A stretch of DNA of 6,428 nt from CAYJXA01 sp964404595 (GCA_964404595.1 CAYOKQ010000072.1:1-6428); one strand, 5' to 3'; shown: positions 1 to 5,978, counted from the first letter of the stretch. The notes: generated from the letters alone by a model not told the origin. A program made the numbers and translations.

Positions 1-1
1 A

Positions 2-88
2 ACGCCATATTCATGGAGAGAACCCAACTGGGGCAGCTTCAGTCGGAACTACTGTGTTGTAGGCGTATATGGAAGTACCACTTACTAA
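2..88 (+). CDS. Possible C-terminal end of an unidentified protein (5' part outside window)
   Basis: The frame starting at base 2 is open for 28 codons to a TAA at 86-88 and reads as an aromatic-rich tail ending NYCVVGVYGSTTY. The first 70 bases are about 49% G+C by hand count, clearly richer than the AT-rich intergenic stretch that follows, which is what one expects at a gene end. I do not recognise the protein. The choice of frame is not secure: the frame from base 3 is open to a TAG at 60-62, the frame from base 1 is open to 108, and one minus-strand frame is also open for 25 codons. It lies just upstream of the metallophosphoesterase promoter and so probably belongs to a separate transcription unit. 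Confidence 0.3.
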   Translation, partial: TPYSWREPNWGSFSRNYCVVGVYGSTTY

Positions 89-97
89 TAATAAATA

Positions 98-111
98 GAA
101 AAGCTTAAATA
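98..111 (+). promoter_or_regulatory. Archaeal BRE/TATA promoter of the metallophosphoesterase-trmI operon
   Basis: GAAAAG (98-103, BRE-like purines) is followed by CTTAAATA (104-111, TATA box). The box centre is about 28 bases before the ATG at 136. As archaeal transcription normally starts about 25-27 bases downstream of the box centre, the mRNA would begin within a few bases of the start codon and be leaderless or nearly so. No Shine-Dalgarno sequence is visible, consistent with this. Confidence 0.7.
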
Positions 112-135
112 GTTCTCGCTAAGATTTAGAACATA

Positions 136-999
136 ATGAAACAGATCATAGCTTACACTTCAGATGTGCATGGAAATGAATTACAATATCAAAAATTAAT
201 TGACTATGCCTTACAAAACAGGGTTAATTCTGTGATTATCGGTGGAGATGTTTTACCAAAAAATCTTTCCGGTGAAAAATTTATAGCAGGACAGAGAGCT
301 TTCTTAGAACAGAAGTTATTAAAAATGATTGATTCCCTTAAAACAGAGAATATTTCTACCTTTTTCCTTTTAGGGAATGATGACGCTGCCGCAAATGTAG
401 ATTTGATTGAAAATTTACCGACTTATATCCATACTCGAAGAAGAAAACTCAATGAACATTTTGATGTCTGTGGATATAGTTATGTTCCCATTACTCCCTT
501 TGGAATAAAAGATTGGGAGAAATATGACTTAAGTACTGTCCATCCTTCGTTAGAATCTTATTACGAGCAGAGAAAGAGAACTAATTATCGTTTAGAAGGA
601 TTTAAAACAACTACTGGGAAAAAAGTGGCTTTTAGATTTGAATCTCAGATGGAACAAAATGAATCCATTCAGCGTGATTTAGAAAATCCTGTCTTTACGC
701 AAAACCAACGAAAAACTATTTATGTAATCCATACACCACCAGATTACACCAGTTTAGATCAACTTTATTCTGGCGAGCATGTTGGAAGTATCGCTGTCCG
801 TCTCTTTATACAGAAAAATAAGCATTATATAACTTTGCACGGCCACATTCATGAAACCGTGGAAGTTTCCGGCACATTTAAAGAGAAAATAGGAGATACT
901 TTTAGCTTCTCTTCGGGAAATGATAATAATAGTAAAAGGCTGGCTTTAATTTTATTCGACCTTGATAATCCAGATGAAGCAAAAAGGGTTGTATTATGA
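136..999 (+). CDS. Calcineurin-like metallophosphoesterase
   Basis: A 287-residue cytosolic protein of the binuclear metallophosphoesterase superfamily, enzymes that hydrolyse phosphomono- or phosphodiesters with two metal ions. The family motifs appear in order: SDVHGN (9-14, D10 and H12), GGDVLPK (36-42, D38), GNDD (80-83, N81), HTPP (199-202, H199) and HGHIHE (235-240), so the metal site looks complete. The third motif has Asp where the usual GNH[DE] has His, a variant found in many archaeal members. The segment 125-190 between the third motif and HTPP is long and probably forms a cap. There is no signal peptide or membrane segment. The substrate cannot be read from the sequence. The start is supported by the TATA box 28 bases upstream. 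It overlaps trmI by ATGA, so the two are very likely co-translated, and a role near tRNA or nucleotide metabolism is possible but unproven. Confidence 0.88.
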   Translation: MKQIIAYTSDVHGNELQYQKLIDYALQNRVNSVIIGGDVLPKNLSGEKFIAGQRAFLEQKLLKMIDSLKTENISTFFLLGNDDAAANVDLIENLPTYIHTRRRKLNEHFDVCGYSYVPITPFGIKDWEKYDLSTVHPSLESYYEQRKRTNYRLEGFKTTTGKKVAFRFESQMEQNESIQRDLENPVFTQNQRKTIYVIHTPPDYTSLDQLYSGEHVGSIAVRLFIQKNKHYITLHGHIHETVEVSGTFKEKIGDTFSFSSGNDNNSKRLALILFDLDNPDEAKRVVL

Positions 1000-1727
1000 A
1001 CACGGCTAAAATAATCATCGACAAAGAAACGGGAACAAAATATGTGGTTAAGAATATAAAAGAAGATTTCCATACCTCTGCCGGCGTTATTAAAAGCAAA
1101 GATCTGCAATTCGCCAAAGGGATAGTAACCTCGAGCAAAGGCAAAGACTTTTTTGTGCTAGAATCGCAGTTTGCTGATCTGTGGGAGAATATGCAGCGAG
1201 GGCCGCAATTGATGCTTCCCAAAGATATCGGCTGGATACTGGCAAAAACAGGAGTGAATGGACAGTCTAAAATTGTTGATGCCGGTGGGGGTTCTGGTTC
1301 ACTATGTTTGTCTCTGGCCAATGTATGCAAGGAAGTGATAGTCTACGAAGTAAATAGAGAGCATCATCGCATATTACTCAAAAATATTGCTGCCTTTGGA
1401 TTTACCAACATAAACGTGAAGCAGGAAGATATCTATAAAGGAATCGTGGAAACAGAATTGGATCTGATCACGCTGGATTTGCCTGAACCGTGGAAAGTAA
1501 CTCTGCATGCAGAAAATTCTCTCAAGAATGGCGGATTTGTGGTAGTGTATTGCCCGCAGATCAATCAGGCCAAACAGTTTATTGATTCTGTGAAGGGAAC
1601 ACGCATTAAAATAATAGAGACTGTAGAATTATTAGAACGCACTTGGAAGATTGAAGGGCAGATCATGCGCCCGGAGTTTGAGATGCTGGGGCATACCGGG
1701 TTTTTGACATTGGGAAGGAAGATGTAA
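996..1727 (+). CDS. trmI: tRNA (adenine-N1)-methyltransferase TrmI (m1A58, in archaea also m1A57)
   Basis: A 243-residue class I SAM-dependent methyltransferase, close to the usual archaeal TrmI length. It transfers methyl to N1 of A58 in the tRNA T-loop; archaeal members can also modify A57. The N-terminal beta domain carries FHTSAGVI (25-32) and SSKGKDFFVLE (46-56), then MQRGPQLMLPKDIG (66-79, the conserved M-R-x-x-Q-x-x-x-PKDIG block). SAM motif I is DAGGGSGS (95-102; many homologues have EAGTGSG), the acidic end of strand 2 is YEVN (117-120), and motif IV is LDLPEPW (160-166) with the expected catalytic Asp161. The C-terminal signatures RPEFEM (225-230) and GHTGFL (232-237) are also present. 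The ATG overlaps the upstream stop as ATGA, and AAGGG at 984-988 is a plausible ribosome site 7 bases before it. The enzyme works as a homotetramer in known cases. Its 3' end converges on the Lrp gene with 15 bases between. Confidence 0.93.
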   Translation: MNTAKIIIDKETGTKYVVKNIKEDFHTSAGVIKSKDLQFAKGIVTSSKGKDFFVLESQFADLWENMQRGPQLMLPKDIGWILAKTGVNGQSKIVDAGGGSGSLCLSLANVCKEVIVYEVNREHHRILLKNIAAFGFTNINVKQEDIYKGIVETELDLITLDLPEPWKVTLHAENSLKNGGFVVVYCPQINQAKQFIDSVKGTRIKIIETVELLERTWKIEGQIMRPEFEMLGHTGFLTLGRKM

Positions 1728-1742
1728 TTTTAGAATAAGAAG

Positions 1743-2745
1743 CTATATTTCATTCCGAGGTTCATTTAAATCTTTCGGACAAAAATCAATCCCATAATCT
1801 TCCAATATCTGCACGATCTCATAATCATCTATAATCGGAAATTTATTTCTTATTTCTATGATGAATTGCTGCAATTCTTTCGAATCTTTGCAATGTATTT
1901 CTATATCTAAATTCCATCTTCCCAATAGTTTAGTGGTAGCAAGATCGCCTGCCTTTGCTTTCAAAAAATGCAGCAAGTCTTTCTCTTGCTCTAATCTCTC
2001 AGTGTTATAGCGTATGAAGATTTTATAAGAATGCTTCTGGAAATGCCTAAAATCAACCATCATCTTGTAGCCAGCGATGATCTTTTTTTTTTCTAATTTC
2101 TCAATCCTTTTCTTGATGGCGTTTCTGGTCAATCCCGCTTTTTTACCGATAAGTTCGTATGGCAATCGAGAATTATGCTTCATCAATTGCAGTATTTTTT
2201 GATCATAACTATCTATTTCAATCTTTTCTGATGCGGATAAAATTGCTGTTTTTTTTCTTTCTGCCTTCTTTTCTACGAAATAAGCATATTCATAGAGATC
2301 TAANNNNNNNNNNTTCCAGCAGGGTAAGCGTCTCATAGCTGTAGATTATTTCTCTGTTCTTTTGTAATAATTCTTTGAAAATTAATTCGAATCGATTTGG
2401 AGTTCTGGCAAAGATATCAGCAATGATGTCGAAGCTTCCCGATATAAAACCAACCCAAAAAGCAGGGTAATGATGAAATAATTCCTGTGCGAACTGTGAA
2501 TAGCGCTCTGGTGTGGCATTCTTAAGCCGTATATGGACTCTAAAAGTGATATAACCAAGCTTTCCCGCATCGATAATAGTGTAAAAAGCATAGATGGTTT
2601 TTTGCTGCATGAGCTTGAGTATCCGATACTCTGCGACCTGCCGGCTGATGCCTACTTTTTTGGCTAAGAGAGAAGGCGGCATATTTGCATCTTGGTCTAG
2701 TTCAGCCAGTATCTTGCGGTCTTTAAGGTCAAATTTAAGAGACAT
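1743..2745 (-). CDS. Tandem Lrp/AsnC-family transcriptional regulator (HTH-RAM-HTH-RAM), interrupted by assembly gap
   Basis: One DNA-binding regulator of double length, at least 330 residues. The first half (to the gap) has a winged HTH, FDLKDRKILAELDQDANMPP then LAKKVGISRQVAEYRI, and a RAM ligand-binding domain with GSFDII. The second half repeats this: SYDQKILQLMKHNSRLP, IGKKAGLTRNAIKKRIEKLE, then a RAM domain with GRWNLDIEI. Fused double Lrp proteins of about 330 residues are a known archaeal architecture. The printed sequence splits into two frames only because of the 10-N placeholder. The last codon before the gap (Glu, 2314-2316) and the first after it (Leu, 2301-2303) both touch the N run, so a true gap of zero or a multiple of three restores one gene. 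The ATG at 2743-2745 fits the TATA box 25 bases upstream (leaderless); an ATG at 2788-2790 lies upstream of that box and is rejected. Diverges from the 259-residue gene, its likely target. The ligand is unknown; amino acids are usual in the family. Confidence 0.85.
2304..2313. other. Scaffold gap (10 N) inside the Lrp gene
   Basis: A run of exactly ten N, the conventional placeholder for an unsized scaffold join. The flanking coding frames end precisely at its two edges. In other tandem Lrp proteins, as I remember them, about 13 residues separate the last Glu of the first RAM domain from a KK pair in the linker, and here 13 residues after the gap already supply that distance. The real gap is therefore probably zero or very short. 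Confidence 0.95.
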
Positions 2746-2766
2746 ATTTGCGTAAATAGCTTTTTC

Positions 2767-2774
2767 TTTATAAA
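2767..2774 (-). promoter_or_regulatory. TATA box of the Lrp-like regulator gene
   Basis: TTTATAAA, which reads the same on both strands, is centred about 25 bases upstream of the ATG at 2743-2745. That spacing predicts transcription starting at or within a base or two of the start codon. It helps to choose that ATG over the one at 2788-2790. The BRE upstream on the minus strand is not strongly purine-rich. Confidence 0.6.
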
Positions 2775-2797
2775 TATTGCCGTTGTGCAAAAATATT
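2773..2797. promoter_or_regulatory. Candidate operator in the divergent promoter region
   Basis: An imperfect dyad: AATATTGC, six bases, then GCAAAAATATT. The core TTGC-N6-GCAA (2777-2790) is a perfect inverted repeat, and the outer AT-rich arms match with a two-base offset. It touches the Lrp TATA box (2767-2774) and ends 9 bases before the facing TATA box (2807-2814). Lrp/AsnC proteins typically bind dyads of about 13-15 bases and regulate their own gene and a neighbour. That this regulator binds here is inference. Confidence 0.35.
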
Positions 2798-2800
2798 AAA

Positions 2801-2814
2801 GAGAAGTTTTATAA
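2801..2814 (+). promoter_or_regulatory. Likely BRE/TATA promoter of the unknown gene/radical SAM pair
   Basis: GAGAAG (2801-2806, BRE-like) precedes TTTTATAA (2807-2814). Transcription would start near 2836, giving a purine-rich leader of roughly 36 bases before the ATG at 2873. No promoter-like sequence stands out between the two downstream genes, so it probably serves both. Confidence 0.5.
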
Positions 2815-2872
2815 TTAAGTAGGGAGAAGAGTACCACTTACAAAGAATAAAATAAAGGAAAAACAAGAGAAA

Positions 2873-3652
2873 ATGAAAAAGACCTATACTGATTTTATTG
2901 CAGCAAGCCTGCGGCCAGATCGCTATGGCCGAAAGCCAAAGTTAGAAGATCTTTTTCCGAGACTAGGCGCGAATAACCAGGTGCCACTTTCTATCAAGCA
3001 ATGCTTGGAGTGGAGATTAGAACGTGGAAATAAATTACTACGAAAGATACCTAGAAAATTGAGAAAATATAAATTTCAATATGAAAAATTACAAGAAGAT
3101 TATCGTATGTGGCCTGACCTCTTCACCGGAGATGCTATTGCTTATCATCCTGAGGGAAGAATAAAAATAATCTATGATTGTGAAAAACTGCGAAAAGCTC
3201 ATTCACCTGAAGATTTTATTCTATGTAAACCTTGGCCCCATGTTTCTGATAATTGGAAGTGGAAGTACCTGCGATTAACTGAAGAGAAATATCACGCTCT
3301 TCATGGCCCCGAATTTTTCCGCAAAGATATTGATGCGTTCATTGACCATGAATTCACAAAGGTAGAAGAAGTTGTAAATCCCGTACTACTTGCTCTCGTG
3401 CGCCAAGATAAAAATTTACTTCAACGATATGCTCATTTGGTTTTTTCTATCCCTAGTTTTACAGATGGTATGTATGGAAATAAAAAGGAGAGGATGTATG
3501 TTCAAACTGCCAATCCTCAGGAATTTGTCCTCAGCCCCTGGGTAATTGAGGGTGTCGCTAATCACAATTCAAGATTGCGGGGAGATCTGGGATATAGTTT
3601 ACATTATGGTTATGGTAGCTGCCAGTCATTGCTGCTGGGAAAAAAACTGTGA
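2873..3652 (+). CDS. Protein of unknown function, partner of the radical SAM gene
   Basis: A complete 259-residue frame that I do not recognise. It has no signal peptide and no membrane segment, so it should be cytosolic. Residues 46-79 are very basic and likely helical (RLERGNKLLRKIPRKLRKYK then QYEKLQEDYR). The middle is rich in Trp, Pro and His: MWPDLF (79-84), KPWPHVSDNWKWKY (119-132), HALHGPEFF (141-149). Then comes an acidic helix region, DIDAFIDHEFTKVEEV (152-167), and a Gly/Tyr-rich tail, LGYSLHYGYGSC (239-250). The four cysteines (44, 103, 118, 250) do not form an obvious metal motif. No nucleotide-binding loop, HTH or protease motif is visible. It stands first in a likely two-gene unit, about 40 bases before the radical SAM gene, and opposite the Lrp regulator. 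A substrate-carrier, accessory or companion-enzyme role is guesswork. The gene is very likely real, given its length, codon quality and promoter. Confidence 0.75.
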   Translation: MKKTYTDFIAASLRPDRYGRKPKLEDLFPRLGANNQVPLSIKQCLEWRLERGNKLLRKIPRKLRKYKFQYEKLQEDYRMWPDLFTGDAIAYHPEGRIKIIYDCEKLRKAHSPEDFILCKPWPHVSDNWKWKYLRLTEEKYHALHGPEFFRKDIDAFIDHEFTKVEEVVNPVLLALVRQDKNLLQRYAHLVFSIPSFTDGMYGNKKERMYVQTANPQEFVLSPWVIEGVANHNSRLRGDLGYSLHYGYGSCQSLLLGKKL

Positions 3653-3692
3653 AAGATAATTGAACCTCTCCGAGCTGATAGAGAAAAATAAA

Positions 3693-4882
3693 ATGGAGAA
3701 AAATAAATCTTGGCAGGATTGGAAATGGCAGCAGCGCCATGCAGTATCCACCGTTAAAGATTTGAAGGATTACTTTANNNNNNNNNNTTTTTCAACAGCC
3801 TCTTTGCACCGACGCAAGACAAATTAAAATTTCAGATTACCCCTTACACTTTATCTCAAATACCCGCCAATATTTCTGAGGAAGCCCTCCGTTCGCACCC
3901 TTATTACCGGCAATTTTTTCCATTGGGAGACATTTATTCGCAAGGCCATGATGCATACAACGGCATTGACAACTGGGAAAGCCCCGCAGAATTTCCTACC
4001 AGCAACTTGCACCATAAATATACCAATAGGGCTTTAGTAAGGTTTAGAAATTGCTTTGGCTACTGTAATTTTTGTTTTGAGGCTTTAGGTACATTGGAAA
4101 AAAATCCCGCTAAAGAAAAGTTATTTATTTCTCAGGATTGGGAAAAATCATTACAATATTTGAGAGACCGGCTAGAGATAGAAGAAGTAGTTTTAAGCGG
4201 CGGAGAGCCCCTACTGAACTCAGATATAAAATTAGAGAAAATATTGGGCGATATTTCAGCTCTGCAAACTCCAGATGGACGGCAAAAAATTAGATTCAAA
4301 AGAATACATACCAGAGTTACCACTTTCAACCCTTATCGATTAACTTCAGAATTAGCTAAAATGCTGGCTGAATATAGAGTGAATGAAATTGCCCTAAATG
4401 TGGCCCATCCTCTGGAAATAACGTCTGATTTTGAAGAGGCTGTCGGCAGAATCCGGGAGAACGGAGGAAGGTATACTCCTTTGATCGTAGCACATACGCC
4501 TTTGCTCGAAGGCGTCAATGATAATGTTGAAATCTTATGGGAATTATTCTCCCGATTATATGAAAATAACATCAAGCCGTACTACCTGCTCCACACCATG
4601 CCCCACACTCCTTACGCCGATAGACAGCGGATATCAGTACGTGATGGAGTAAGACTGATCAAAACACTTAAACGGCATAAATCTAACATCGCTCTCCCCG
4701 AATATGTCATTGTTCATTATGATGGAAAGCAAACCGTGCCTTTGGAGATAAATGGCACACCTGAATTCCAATATATGCAAGATAAGAAAGGAAACCAAAT
4801 TGTACGCTTCCTGAATTGGAAAGGGAAATGGGTAGAATATCCAGATGTGAAGGACAACATTAAAATTTTCCCAGAAAGTTAA
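3693..4882 (+). CDS. Lysine-2,3-aminomutase-like radical SAM enzyme (KamA family), interrupted by assembly gap
   Basis: A radical SAM protein of the KamA/aminomutase family; known members move an amino group from C2 to C3 using SAM, a 4Fe-4S cluster and PLP. The N-terminal signature SWQDWKWQ is followed by TVKDLKDYF before the gap; after it come FQITPYTLSQIP and HPYYRQFFP, the usual KamA order. The cluster motif CFGYCNFC (4052-4075; CxxxCxxC) has the only three cysteines visible. LSGGEPLL (4193-4216), NVAHPLEIT (HPxEIT-type), LLEGVNDN and KPYYLLH follow. The PLP lysine is probably Lys at 4727-4729 in HYDGKQTVPLE. Total length is about 392 residues plus the gap, as in KamA. I start at ATG 3693; TTG 3660 (LNLSELIEK...) is an in-frame alternative. 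A TTG start at 3923 would remove conserved sequence and is wrong. Lysine-binding residues and the C-terminal zinc cysteines of clostridial KamA are missing, so the substrate is open. No acetyltransferase (AblB) gene is adjacent. Confidence 0.85.
3778..3787. other. Scaffold gap (10 N) inside the radical SAM gene
   Basis: A second ten-N placeholder. Upstream, the frame from ATG 3693 gives DLKDYF and leaves one base (3777). Downstream, the frame starts exactly at 3788 (FFNSLFAPTQ). A true gap length of 2 modulo 3 restores one frame. Compared with KamA as I recall it, only about one to four residues should be missing. Confidence 0.95.
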
Positions 4883-4916
4883 TTTGTATAGATATCTCTA
4901 AATCTCCCACACAACC

Positions 4917-4924
4917 TTTAAATA
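4917..4924 (+). promoter_or_regulatory. TATA box of dut
   Basis: TTTAAATA lies between the radical SAM stop (4882) and the dut ATG (4965). Its centre is 44 bases before the ATG, so transcription would start near 4947 with a leader of about 18 bases. It indicates that dut is transcribed independently of the upstream pair. Confidence 0.6.
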
Positions 4925-4964
4925 TTATTCTCATATAAATAAGTGATGATTATCATAACATAAA

Positions 4965-5390
4965 ATGGCCCTTCATATCAAAAAACTGTCCTCAAATGCG
5001 ACCATTCCTAAATATATCCATCCTCACGATGCCGGCATGGATTTGTATTCTTCTGAAACAATAGTGGTCAACCCGGGAGAACGTAAATTGATTTCCACCG
5101 GCATTGCCATGGCTATCCCTTCCGGCTATGTCGGGTTGATCTGGGATAAATCTGGAATTGCCACCAATCATGGATTGAAAACTATGGCAGGGGTTATTGA
5201 TGCTGGGTATCGAGGAGAAATTAAGATCCTTATACATAATTTATCACAGCAAGCATATACTGTACAGGTAGGAACAAAAATCGCCCAGATGCTGATTCAG
5301 CCTGTGGAACAAAAACAGGTCATTGAAGTACAAGAATTAGATGAAACTGCCCGAGGAGAAGATGGATTTGGAAGTACGGGCGTAAGGTAA
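4965..5390 (+). CDS. dut: dUTP diphosphatase (dUTPase, trimeric type)
   Basis: A 141-residue cytosolic enzyme that hydrolyses dUTP to dUMP and pyrophosphate, keeping uracil out of DNA and supplying dUMP for thymidylate synthesis. All five motifs of the homotrimeric family are present in order: DAGMDL (22-27), WDKSGIA (60-66; the common R in RSG is K here), GVIDAGYRGEI (76-86, with the catalytic water-activating Asp79 and the uracil-stacking Tyr82), GTKIAQMLI (103-111), and RGEDGFGSTG (130-139), the flexible phosphate-closing arm. GVIDAGYRGEI with the C-terminal arm favours dUTPase over dCTP deaminase. The length is normal for the family. It has its own TATA box and no operon partner. Its 3' end faces the ribbon-helix-helix gene with a single base between the two stop codons. 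Confidence 0.95.
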   Translation: MALHIKKLSSNATIPKYIHPHDAGMDLYSSETIVVNPGERKLISTGIAMAIPSGYVGLIWDKSGIATNHGLKTMAGVIDAGYRGEIKILIHNLSQQAYTVQVGTKIAQMLIQPVEQKQVIEVQELDETARGEDGFGSTGVR

Positions 5391-5391
5391 A

Positions 5392-5634
5392 TTATCTTAA
5401 CCCCAATTCTCGTTTCATGTAGCTCTCAATTAATCTGGACATATTGAGACCTTTTTCCTTGGCATATTGTTTAAATTGTCGGAGTAAATTGCCATCAATG
5501 GTAAGATTAATTCTTTCACGGTACTGTGTTTTTGGAATTTTTCTGGTTTGATCATATTCTGCTAGCGCTTCAAATACTTGAGGATGTTTCCTAATGGCTT
5601 TTAGTGCATATTTTAATTCTTTAGAGGGTGGCAT
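5392..5634 (-). CDS. Ribbon-helix-helix protein, probable antitoxin of the Fic/Doc module
   Basis: An 80-residue protein. The C-terminal half is a ribbon-helix-helix DNA-binding domain: the strand ERINLTID (about 40-47), helix GNLLRQFKQYAKEKG, then helix NMSRLIESYMKREL (about 64-77). The N-terminal 35 residues (ELKYALKAIRKHPQVFEALAEY) are helical and charged and may be the toxin-binding part. RHH antitoxins neutralise a partner toxin and repress their own operon as dimers. The ATG lies inside the last codons of the Fic gene (14-base overlap), which implies translational coupling. The gene order is toxin first, antitoxin second, the reverse of phd-doc. The likely binding site is the tandem palindrome upstream of the Fic gene. 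That it is the antitoxin is inference from fold and position; it could be a repressor only. Confidence 0.8.
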   Translation of the reverse strand: MPPSKELKYALKAIRKHPQVFEALAEYDQTRKIPKTQYRERINLTIDGNLLRQFKQYAKEKGLNMSRLIESYMKRELGLR

Positions 5635-5953
5635 TTTTGATAAGGATCCCTATTTTGGTCGTATCTCGTATATGTGACTTGGCTATTCGAATGACAATGT
5701 GTGAGATTTTATCAGGATCATAGTGATAATTATTCATTTCCAAATAGGCCATGATGACTGCGGCTCCCGTTCGCTTGTTCCCATCTTCAAACACATGATC
5801 GAGCACGATGCACCTCACCAGCAAGCACATCGTTTTATACCAGTGCGGCGACCGATATGTTTGTTTTAAGATGAAATCCAAACTACTCTCGTTGATGATT
5901 TTACCGTTATTAAATTGCTGATTTAAAGCAATGAGGTCTTTCCGAGTCAGCAT
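5621..5953 (-). CDS. Fic/Doc-family toxin
   Basis: A 110-residue protein with the Fic/Doc core. The signature HVFEDGNKRTGA (53-64) matches the Doc form HxFx[D/N]xNKR, with catalytic His53 and the anion-binding GNKR. Doc itself phosphorylates elongation factor EF-Tu; canonical Fic enzymes with GNGR transfer AMP, so the Lys at position 60 points to the Doc side, but the reaction and target here are not known. ESSLDFILKQ (22-31) and WYKTMCLLVRCIVLDHVF are typical of small archaeal Doc-like proteins. No inhibitory [S/T]xxxE[G/N] helix is seen, so inhibition should come from a partner. I start at the ATG 5951-5953 because BRE, TATA and operator lie immediately upstream. The frame stays open further upstream into a TPR protein fragment, but that reading would translate the promoter itself and is treated as accidental. 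It overlaps the RHH gene by 14 bases. Confidence 0.85.
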   Translation of the reverse strand: MLTRKDLIALNQQFNNGKIINESSLDFILKQTYRSPHWYKTMCLLVRCIVLDHVFEDGNKRTGAAVIMAYLEMNNYHYDPDKISHIVIRIAKSHIRDTTKIGILIKNATL

Positions 5954-5956
5954 TTT

Positions 5957-5974
5957 ATACGTATAAATACGTAT
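5957..5974. promoter_or_regulatory. Tandem palindromic operator of the Fic/RHH module
   Basis: Two exact copies of the self-complementary octamer ATACGTAT (5957-5964 and 5967-5974) are separated by AA. The centres are 10 bases apart, one helical turn, so two dimers would sit on the same DNA face. This is the geometry used by RHH proteins such as MetJ, whose sites are repeated 8-base palindromes. The site lies between the TATA box and the start codon, where binding would block RNA polymerase. Autoregulation by the RHH protein is inference. Confidence 0.65.
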
Positions 5975-5978
5975 GAAA

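Noticed and set aside
74..85. The 12-mer AGTACCACTTAC occurs here and again at 2830-2841, upstream of two different genes.
   Set aside because: About one exact 12-base repeat is expected by chance in a window of this size. The two copies sit differently relative to the TATA boxes (upstream of one, downstream of the other), and the match does not extend.
902..1330. Open minus-strand frames opposite the metallophosphoesterase and trmI genes.
   Set aside because: They are antisense to well-supported genes, show no domain motifs, and have low-complexity translations typical of shadow frames.
2746..2790. Upstream ATG (2788-2790) as the start of the Lrp-like regulator, adding 15 residues.
   Set aside because: It lies upstream of the TATA box at 2767-2774, and the added residues are not part of the HTH domain. 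The ATG at 2743-2745 fits a leaderless transcript.
4943..4949. GTGATGA resembles a C box of an archaeal C/D box sRNA.
   Set aside because: No CTGA D or D' box and no second C'-like box follows at a suitable distance, and the stretch is the dut leader.
4883..4964. Possible small RNA or terminator hairpin between the radical SAM gene and dut.
   Set aside because: No stem with a T tract and no recognisable RNA fold; only the dut TATA box stands out.
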